Below, piece after piece: positions 26,153 through 33,269 of a stretch of 64,000 nt of DNA. Source of the stretch: Lanius collurio (lineage: Eukaryota; Chordata; Aves; Passeriformes; Laniidae). The position numbers and the translations under genes were made by a program. Each line of letters opens with the position of its first letter. Position 1 is the first letter of the stretch. The DNA is taken from NCBI GenBank assembly GCA_020086605.1, contig JACBWW010000020.1, positions 12,330,011 through 12,394,010 of the forward strand, in the 5' to 3' direction. A model generated the notes under the pieces. It did no database searches and was not told the DNA's origin. It saw nothing but the letters and a program-made list of their open reading frames with translations.

Positions 26153-29100
26153 CTCCTGGGGAACTATTTGTCACTCAGCTAGCTACACAGGACACCCAGC
26201 TTCCAGGCAGCTTAAATTTGCTTGGAGAAATTCCAAACAAAGCTTTATAAAGTTTTAGAAACTGGGGATGGAAAAACCAATCCCATATCTAGAATCCAGC
26301 TCTCCTGACAGTGTTGATTTGCAGCAATGTTGTGGGGCTAAAAAAACCATATTCAGAATACTAAGTAAAATAACATGATTAAGTGAGAGAAGTACAGTTT
26401 AGTAGATTGAATGACTGATCACTGGTTCTGTGTTCTTGGCTCTGACCCACACATTATGTTCAAATGGCAAACAGCTGGTATTAGCAAGACTATTCAATAT
26501 TCTGACTAGGTGAACATATGATGTGCCCAAATCTGAACACACAGAAAAGCCTCAAGGGAAAATAACTTCACATCAGACTACTAAAGGACTAACATCCTTA
26601 TGTGCTTTATCAATTGTCCCTTTTGTACTCAGTTTCACAGTCTTACCAGTTCATTTGTTAGATGTATTACACTTGTCCATGAATGATCTATCAAAGAACT
26701 GAAATAATTTTGCAGCTTCAGAAAGTTGGACAAGTAAGCCCCTTCTGGATTCCTATTTGTAATGACCTATACTGTGAAGTATAACATACCAGCATGTTTT
26801 GAGAATAGCACTCAAATCTGTCCATGCTTTTGTTCCATACTCAGTGCCATACATCTGATAACCCTCTGTTTGCTTGTGTGCAAAGGTACTGTGTGAGCAT
26901 TGAGAAAATTTTTACTTACCTACAGAAAAAATAGTTTTAGACTAAAGTCAAACAATGAATCATCCTCAGTAAGTCACAGTATTCTCATTTACTTGACTGC
27001 TCAATATTTAGTACTTATTCTAGTGCTAATGGAAGTAGTCATAAATCCTAGTAATCCTTTGGGACCTATTAATGCTGGCTTTTCACTGACACAGTCCTTC
27101 TCTGTTCTCCATTTGATTCCCCACACAATAAGAGACATACAACAGACTATGCAACATAAATGCATTTCCTAAGAGAGAAAATTAAAAGCAAGCATAACAG
27201 ATAAAAAGAGCAAAGCATTAGAATGGAAGAAGATGATTTAAGACCAGAGAAACAAAGGCAAACCCCTATCTAAGTAGGCCACCCACACTGTTAATGTGGA
27301 TAAGTGAATAATTTTAAAGAGGAGCATAAATGTTAGCATGTTTGTATTACAAACTGGTAAATGCTCCAGTTACTGCTTCCCAAAATAGCGAGGAAGTGGC
27401 ACATCTCTCCTCAAGAGATCTCAGCATCACACTCTGAGCTATGAGATAAACTAGGTTACACAGGTTTATTGGAAAGTCTGCTTATTGCCATTGGGAAAAG
27501 AGCATTTAATGGACTTGGCTAATAAAGAGGCTGCAATACTGAAACAGGTCATATGAATACAAGTAAAATATACCTCTCAGGGTATTTTTACCTTCACCAT
27601 GATTAAAAGGGTAAAAATTCTCAGAGATTCCCCCATAATGATTCCATGGATACTTAAACAAAATTTCGAAACAATGAAACTTCAAAACAGAAGGCTTTCT
27701 GAGATTTAAACATACAATAACTCCACCGGGAAACTTAATGTATTGCATGCTACTGTCTCACTTAGAGATATTTTGAACTTTCAGTGCTGTAGAATAGTTG
27801 AGTACATCTGTATTTGGGTGTTTGACAGCCGCTGTAAAAATGCAGTGGTTAAGAATGCAACAGCCTCTTTTATTCAGGGCTCATTCAATGAACATCAATT
27901 GTTTGGATGTTCAGAGGAAAAGCAATTACCATCTCTATGTCTTCAATGTCTTTGGCTATGTAGCTATAATTTCACCATCCCCAGTTTTATGCACCTTGAA
28001 TGAAATACAATACAGATGGCTCTTTTGGCATGTGCTTCACATTTCTTTATCATGATGAGGTGTGCTGGTACTCTCCTTGACAGAGGGGGCCTACTCCTAA
28101 AGCCAGATGACCACAGGATCATTGGCTAATTGAATCTCCAGAATCCCTTAAGCCTTACTCTAATCAGATGTAATTATTCTCTTCCTTTCCTAATGTAACA
28201 CAGAACACATCTTTTCCATTTCCATTGAAATGGGCACGAAAGATGTCATTATTGAAAAGTATTATATCATTCACATAAAAGAGACAGAAATGTAAGGTGA
28301 AACTTCAGAGAGAAAACCTGAGCACAGTCATCTTGCTTGTTTATTTAAAAGAGTGAAAACTGTGAATCATCTTGATTTTTAGGTCATTTGACTTCTATTG
28401 CTTTTGTCTTCTGTCCTTCTGTGATCTTTTTTGACGATTATTTTATTAAACATTAAGGAAAAAAATTTATCTGGAGTTTCTATATCCTAGGATATGTTCA
28501 GAGGAGACTTCCACCTTATTTAGACACAGTAGATTCCCTGACACAAGTGTTCAAAATCATACAAATATTCAGGAAGAAAAACTTTTTTATTACCTTTTCC
28601 TTGCTACACTAATCTGATTAGACTAATAAACTGTAAAGAATGAAAATTGGTAGTTATATCAAATTAATGTCACTGAAACTATTGCAAGCCAATCACAACT
28701 ATTCAATATCCAAACTCATTTTATAGTTTTTAGGATAATCATCCTAATAAGAGGTTGATCATCTTCAATTACTTTCAAACTGCATGTCAGAATATTTCTC
28801 CTATTAAGTTGATTAAAACAGCATCATCATCTTCCAAAAGGGCTGTGTTTACAGTAGAAATGCCTAGATCTACTCAAATCAAACATAGCCCTTAAAATCC
28901 AGAACATGGATTCATGAGCACAAAGCTCAGTTCTTTCTTGTTCATTTAGCAGCACTGTTACAATTCTGTTGGCTTGAGCCGAACCTCTTTGATGTAACAG
29001 AAAGGAATCCAAAGCTCTGTGGAAATTTATTCTAAAAATGGGCTTGAAATATTACAGAACAACTAAAATTCAGTTCTTTCAACATCTGTCGGATCTCTTC

Positions 29101-29843
29101 AGGAATTTGTACTGCTTCTTTGTGTAGCATGAGGGACTTAGTGCTTTCTGAATTCCCACAGGGCTGCCTAAGAGCAGTCCCCATCGCTGCCCGAGCAGGG
29201 CTGCAATCTATGCTCAGAAGCCCCAGTCAACAGTGCTTCTATATGAGAGGGGAAGAGGTCCTGCCACTGAAACCTCAAGTCTGCAGTACTAGAAGAAAAG
29301 TTACAAATGGAGAATGTAATTTCAAGAAGCTCTAGCTGAGTATTACAGTATAGATCATTTACCTGAGCATTTTGATGGAAGATATTTCTATATTCCTAAG
29401 ACAGAACATGAGCAGTGTTAATTGTAACTCCAAGATGAAAAAATTAAGTTTCACTAGAACTGCTTCCTACTAGTTTGTTAAATAATGTCAAACCCCAGAG
29501 GAGATTATGTACCTGTAGCTCGTTTATACTTGGGCTTTGTACATGCATTCATTGTCTGTTCTGGACTAAAATACAAACAGTAACCATCACAGTGAAATTA
29601 TTCACGAAACAGGAAATAATCAGCCTAATTTTACTGACTTTTAGGCAGCCATGTTGATATTTGACATGTTATACCTACTCAGATCAAGAATGAACAGCTT
29701 GCAAGGGACTGTTTTGGTTTGGGGTTTTTGCCCTGTCTTCCCCTACAGACTTACAGTAACATTCATCATGGAGCCCAAGACTGTTTATGTTCCTAGAGCT
29801 GGCAGTAAAATAAAAGTCAAACTCAGTTGTCTGCAGTCTCTAA
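26153..29843. other. AT-rich unique DNA, no gene seen
   Basis: No exon, RNA gene or transposon recognised. Frames at 26900-27172, 27743-28055 and 29120-29335 have no known motif. Confidence 0.45.
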
Positions 29844-29885
29844 TTAAAAGAAGGAAAATGGTGTTTAAAAGAAGGAAAATGGTAT
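29844..29885. repeat. 21-bp tandem duplication
   Basis: Two adjacent 21-base units beginning TTAAAAGAAGGAAAATGGT differ by a single base near their ends (GT versus AT). A recent small duplication. Confidence 0.9.
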
Positions 29886-30855
29886 TTAACTAAAACTGGT
29901 TTAGACACAGTTCTGTTTTCCAGCTGAACGAAAACAAAGGTTAGCATGAAGCAGCTGCACATCCAGGACGAAGGTTTAAGAAACAAAGATAGTATCATCT
30001 AACTATTTTAAAATTCATACTGTACCAATGAAAGAATCCTTGAGCTGCAGAAAAAGATTTTTGGAAAATAAAGTCTGTTTTTCCCAGAACTACTTTATAA
30101 TGAATACCATGCTCCATGTAAAGAGCTAAACCTAAAAATAATGAAAGCACCAAAATTAAAATCAAACAAGACCACTGATAAGAAGCTCAAAACCAGAAAA
30201 CCTTGTACCATCATGACAAAATACTAGCTGACAGACACAAGGCATATTTGGAAGAAAACAATACCTCTTTCTCACCATGAGGGGAGAAGTAATGGGAGAT
30301 TTTTGCCTTCTCATTCATAAGAGAATTAACTCCTCCTTTTCATTTTTCTTTTTGTTTCTAGAAAAAAATCCCTCCAACTGTAGTTCACTTTCTACATGAA
30401 GCAGGAGAGAAAAGAAAGTGGTGGCAGGAGATTGTTTTCTTCCATCATAACTCTTACAGCTTAATACACACAACAAAACAGGCCCTAGACATCCTGAAGC
30501 TAAACTTCAGGTCATTCACCTCTGCTGTTTGCAGAATTATATGCCAACTCAGGTGAAAAAGGATAAAAAGACAAAATAGTTTCACAGATGATGTGAGCAG
30601 GAGAACACACCAAAGTGGCTCAAATAAAGCTATCTTGCTCAGCTTCGGAGGTCAGTCTTTTCATCTTGGTCTATAGATAGTAAGATTCCCTGGGAATGCT
30701 GCCAGGGAAAATAGAAGCACCAAAGTTTAAAAGAGAAAAATGTTTAAAAAATCACAGCTAGCTAATCACTTCTGAGGCAGAATGCAGAAAACTTTCCCCG
30801 AGAAAATCTTGAAGCAATAATAGACTTAACGAATTTCTAGTTTTTTACCTATTTC
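29886..30855. other. AT-rich flank of the Y-box element
   Basis: Nothing recognisable. The last six bases, TATTTC (30850-30855), form one side of the target duplication of the element that follows. Confidence 0.5.
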
Positions 30856-30951
30856 TGTTGTAGTGCGGGGAATCCTTACAACACCATATAAGACAGCGAT
30901 GGACTTGGAAGGACAGATGAAGCGGTATTTTTGTAGATGTTCAGGGATGAT

Positions 30952-30957
30952 TTTATT
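30952..30957 (-). promoter_or_regulatory. Poly(A) signal in 3' LTR
   Basis: AATAAA on the minus strand about 95 bases before the LTR end. It is conserved in all three LTR copies seen, so it is the likely cleavage signal for the element transcript. Confidence 0.75.
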
Positions 30958-31037
30958 TCTCCAGACGCAGGGCTGGAGTTCCCAAGCAGACTCCTGGGAC
31001 CCTGCTCTCTCCTAGAGCCCCCAGGCACCCCAAACCA

Positions 31038-31047
31038 CCCAATCAGG
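31038..31047 (-). promoter_or_regulatory. Y-box (inverted CCAAT) in 3' LTR
   Basis: On the minus strand this reads CCTGATTGGG, containing CTGATTGG. That is the core of the Y-box element after which YBX proteins were named, and also an NF-Y site. The same motif is present in the 5' LTR and in copy 2. Confidence 0.7.
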
Positions 31048-31062
31048 AACAGGTATGGGGCA

Positions 31063-31068
31063 CACGTG
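31063..31068. promoter_or_regulatory. E-box CACGTG in 3' LTR
   Basis: Palindromic CACGTG in U3, retained at the same place in the other two LTR copies (33178-33183 and 62299-62304). It is a possible site for bHLH-zipper factors of the USF/MYC type; no function is shown. Confidence 0.5.
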
Positions 31069-31153
31069 ACATGGGGACAGGGACAGGGACAGACTGGTAC
31101 CCTTCAGGGTCCCTCCCCCTGGGACTTCAGGGGAGAGGCACCTCCACAATACA

Positions 31154-31162
31154 CCCTTTCTT
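31154..31162 (-). other. Polypurine tract candidate
   Basis: AAGAAAGGG on the minus strand lies five bases upstream of the 3' LTR start, where plus-strand DNA synthesis of an LTR element is primed. It is short, hence moderate confidence. Confidence 0.55.
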
Positions 31163-31373
31163 ATTAAATAAAATAACATGGGAAATAGTTAGATAAACAA
31201 CAAAACAATTTGAAAGGCAAGGAAGCCACTATCTTGAGTCCCCAAATGTCCAAACAGATTTCCTTTGGAGCATCAGAAAGGAGACAGGACTTGAGCACGC
31301 TTCAGATGGAAACTGAGGAAGGGATTTTCCTTTTTGTACTTGTTGGAATCTTAGAAAATGACAGTTAATTTCT

Positions 31374-32456
31374 TCACTCCCTCCTTTTCATCCCCCTCAT
31401 CGGCATTGCAAAGGGATTAATGGCAAATGAAAAGGACTGGTTTTGTGAGGGGAGCCAGAAAGGGAAATTTGGGCTGGGTATATATGGGAGATAAAGGAGC
31501 ATGGGATAAGGAGAGGGGAAAGGATAGGGATTATGGAGATATTGTCCAGCGTATCTACTACCTTTCAAAGGAGCAACCCCAGGGCCTGTAACACGTGCAG
31601 CCTGTGGGCCCTTCCTTCCTTGCACAATTTTAAATTCTAGTCTTTCTCCTTCTTCTAAGCTTGGAACATCACCTTTGGGGTTATTTTTTACAATAGCAGA
31701 TTTATGGACAAAAATACTTTCTCCAGTATCGTTTTTCCCCAAGAAACCGTAATTTTTCTTTACATTATACCACTTTACAGTTCCAAAAACCCTAGCTGCG
31801 ATAACTTTTTCATTTTTCTGAGTTCCTTTGTTCTTGCTTTCAGCTTTGCTTGCTCTCACATCAGAGCTGCCACAGCCAGGACCGCTGGGGTCGGGGCCAC
31901 CAGCACATTCCTGTCGCAGGGTCTGGACTCCTCGGGATTGCGTGTGGGGCCGAGCGCCATTTGGCGCTGTGCTCGCTTCCCCTCTGGAGCTCTGTGTGAC
32001 TGCTCCACGCTTTCCGGGCATTCCCGCAGCTGCACGGCCATGCCCTGTGAGGCGTTCGCGTGTGCGCGGCTTCGTATCGCCGGCACTGCCACTGCTGCTG
32101 TCGTCGGCTGTGTGGCCGTGGGCTAGCACGGCTCCCTTCTCACCCCCATGCCCCTCTGGCTCTGCTCGGCGTGGCTCACCACAGTCGCCATAGCGACTGC
32201 CACAATTGCCGCTGCCTTTCTCACTGTGGGGCTCAGACTGTCGCTCACCACACGGCGCGGGGCGGCCATCACCGGGACACGCCTCGGCCGCCACCGCCCT
32301 CGCCACTGCCTCAGGGCGAACACTACCGGGCCTGCGCCGCCGCGCTGCTCCTGGCTCCACTCGCACTGCCTCCGGTCTCCCCGCCGGCTCTGCTCCCGCC
32401 CTGCCTGGCCTCACTGGCTCTCCCACTCGCAGGAGCTCCCTCGCCGCCGCCTGCAA
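31374..32456 (-). CDS. Element-borne Y-box cold-shock-domain protein
   Basis: A 360-codon open frame. Residues about 1-215 are Arg/Gly/Pro/Ala-rich and probably disordered. Residues about 217-303 form a cold-shock domain: GTVKWYN (225-231), YGF in the RNP1 position (236-238), IFVH in the RNP2 position (248-251), then KNNP (257-260) and VTGPG (289-293), ending GSRYA (299-303). The aromatic and His residues that contact nucleic acid in YBX1 are all present. The NNP-containing insert separates it from LIN28 and bacterial CspA types. The tail (304-360) is rich in Pro, Tyr and Phe and ends MKRRE; it replaces the long basic/acidic-repeat C-terminus of YBX proteins. The listed start is TTG. The first ATG in frame is at 32019-32021 (residue 146) and would give 215 residues. 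Upstream the frame stays open to the stop at 32607-32609 and then continues as the Gag-like segment, so the ancestral product was probably a Gag-cold-shock fusion. Likely role: RNA or single-stranded DNA binding. Expression is unproven. Confidence 0.85.
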   Translation of the reverse strand: MQAAARELLRVGEPVRPGRAGAEPAGRPEAVRVEPGAARRRRPGSVRPEAVARAVAAEACPGDGRPAPCGERQSEPHSEKGSGNCGSRYGDCGEPRRAEPEGHGGEKGAVLAHGHTADDSSSGSAGDTKPRTRERLTGHGRAAAGMPGKRGAVTQSSRGEASTAPNGARPHTQSRGVQTLRQECAGGPDPSGPGCGSSDVRASKAESKNKGTQKNEKVIAARVFGTVKWYNVKKNYGFLGKNDTGESIFVHKSAIVKNNPKGDVPSLEEGERLEFKIVQGRKGPQAARVTGPGVAPLKGSRYAGQYLHNPYPFPSPYPMLLYLPYIPSPNFPFWLPSQNQSFSFAINPFAMPMRGMKRRE

Positions 32457-32560
32457 TGCACTCGGTGCCCACGGCTGGGGCCACGCAGTCTCTGGGGTGG
32501 CAGAGGAGCCCCCTGCAATGCGCGCGCTGCTCGACCACGTGTTCGCTGCTGAAACCTCAG
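31860..32560. other. CpG-rich island inside the element
   Basis: This segment is strikingly rich in C, G and CpG compared with the AT-rich surroundings. It coincides with the Arg/Gly/Pro-rich part of the open frame. It could derive from the CpG-rich 5' exon of a host gene. All the long plus-strand frames here (31704-32126, 31828-32193, 32060-32686, 32148-32552, 32206-32604) are open because stop codons are rare in GC-rich DNA. Confidence 0.8.
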
Positions 32561-32606
32561 CAGGACACAGCCCATATTGCTCAGCAGTCTCTGAAATCAG
32601 GTAATA

Positions 32607-32870
32607 TTAATGGAAATAGTCCTGCATCGGCATATTTTTTGATTCGGACATTAACTGTGTCCAAACATTCTTCCAAAAGTCCTTGATAAGAATCAAATCC
32701 CAAGAAACATAGAAGAAGTTTTTAAACAGCCATGCCAAAAAGTGTCTTAGCTCTTTCTGAGCTTGAACTAAGCTAAAGTCTACATATTGCTGTTCCCGAA
32801 CCTTTTTTAGCTTAAGGTAAATGTCTCTTTGTGGTTTGGACAGCCATGAGTCCTTCCATGAGTCCTCCAT
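32607..32870 (-). pseudogene. Gag matrix-like N-terminal segment (copy 1)
   Basis: Eighty-seven codons begin with ATG at 32868-32870, about 100 bases after the 5' LTR. The frame has an amphipathic, Trp- and Phe-rich pattern: KELRHFLAWLF, then DFWKNVWTQL, then QDYF. The position straight after the primer-binding site, and the motif spacing (Leu/Phe-rich helix, Trp-containing helix, Tyr pair), recall the matrix domain at the start of betaretroviral Gag. This is a resemblance judged by eye. TAA at 32607-32609 ends it. The next codons remain in frame with the cold-shock ORF, so the stop is the only break between the two in this copy. No capsid or nucleocapsid part exists. Confidence 0.6.
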
Positions 32871-32950
32871 CGTTCAGAGATGGGACAGCAAAACGAAAGC
32901 AAGAAGAGATATTGAGAGTTACTCATGAATTATCTTCTCCAGGGATCGTT

Positions 32951-32968
32951 TGCCCACATTCTCCACCA
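32951..32968 (-). other. Primer-binding-site candidate
   Basis: Two bases after the 5' LTR end the minus strand reads TGGTGGAGAATG and onward. A TGG start is expected for pairing with the CCA end of a tRNA primer. I could not assign the tRNA with confidence. The first 12 bases are identical in copy 2. Confidence 0.6.
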
Positions 32969-33066
32969 ATTGTTATAGTACAGGGAATCCTTACAACAAT
33001 ATATAAGACAGCAATGGACACAGAAGGAAGGATGAAGCGGTATTTTTGTAGATGTTCAGGGATGAT

Positions 33067-33072
33067 TTTATT
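33067..33072 (-). promoter_or_regulatory. Poly(A) signal in 5' LTR
   Basis: AATAAA on the minus strand, at the same LTR position as in the other copies. Confidence 0.7.
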
Positions 33073-33152
33073 TCTCCAGCCGCATGGCTGGAATTCCCAA
33101 GCAGACTCCTGGGACCCTGCTCTCTCCTAGAGCCCCCAGGCACCCCAAACCA

Positions 33153-33162
33153 CCCAATCAGG
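33153..33162 (-). promoter_or_regulatory. Y-box (inverted CCAAT) in the promoter LTR
   Basis: CCTGATTGGG on the minus strand in U3 of the 5' LTR, about 80 bases upstream of AATAAA. This is the promoter copy, so it is the site that could respond to NF-Y or to a Y-box protein. Confidence 0.7.
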
Positions 33163-33269
33163 AACAGGTATGGGGCACACGTGACATGGGGACAGGGACA
33201 GGGACAGACTGGTACCCTTCAGGGTCCCTCCCCCTGGGATTTCAGGGGAAAGGCACCTCCACATATTTT

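Larger units (their letters stand above)
30856..31148 (-). repeat. 3' LTR of Y-box element copy 1
   Basis: 293 bp, starting TGTGGAGG at 31148 and ending CTACAACA at 30856 in element orientation. By hand count it differs from its partner at about 16 positions (roughly 5.5%). About 14 of these fall in the R-U5 side (30856-30990) and only two in U3. It contains CACGTG, CTGATTGG and AATAAA. The plus-strand frame at 30937-31167 is only antisense to this LTR. Confidence 0.93.
30856..33263 (-). mobile_element. Complete LTR element carrying a Y-box cold-shock gene (copy 1)
   Basis: A 2,408-bp minus-strand element. Two 293-bp LTRs (5' LTR 32971-33263, 3' LTR 30856-31148) share TG...CA ends. The flanks are TATTTC (30850-30855) and TATTTT (33264-33269), which is a 6-bp target duplication with one later mismatch. 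Inside, in transcription order, are a TGG-starting primer-binding-site candidate, a Gag matrix-like start, a GC-rich Arg/Gly/Pro-rich stretch, a Y-box cold-shock domain, a Pro/aromatic tail, about 225 bp of 3' untranslated sequence and a short polypurine tract. No protease, reverse transcriptase, integrase or envelope is present, so the element must have been mobilised in trans. The 6-bp duplication points to an ERVK-type helper. A processed pseudogene is excluded by the LTRs and the lack of a poly-A tail. Confidence 0.93.
32971..33263 (-). repeat. 5' LTR of Y-box element copy 1
   Basis: 293 bp, same length and ends as the 3' LTR. It starts TGTGGAGG at 33263 and ends CTATAACA at 32971 in element orientation. 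U3 is short, with a thrice-repeated GGGACA-type block, CACGTG and CTGATTGG. AATAAA lies near the start of R-U5. The frames at 33052-33300 and 33084-33314 are plus-strand shadows. Confidence 0.93.

Noticed and set aside
31374..32456. Cold-shock ORF as a processed pseudogene of YBX1
   Set aside because: It is flanked by matching LTRs with a target duplication, has no poly-A tail, lacks the YBX C-terminal repeats, and recurs with the same boundaries in copy 2.
31374..32456. Cold-shock ORF as LIN28
   Set aside because: The NNP-containing loop and VTGPG...GSRYA ending are Y-box-type, and no CCHC zinc knuckles follow.
32060..32686. 208-residue plus-strand frame and its overlapping neighbours
   Set aside because: Antisense of the CpG-rich part of the element, open only because stop codons are rare in GC-rich DNA.
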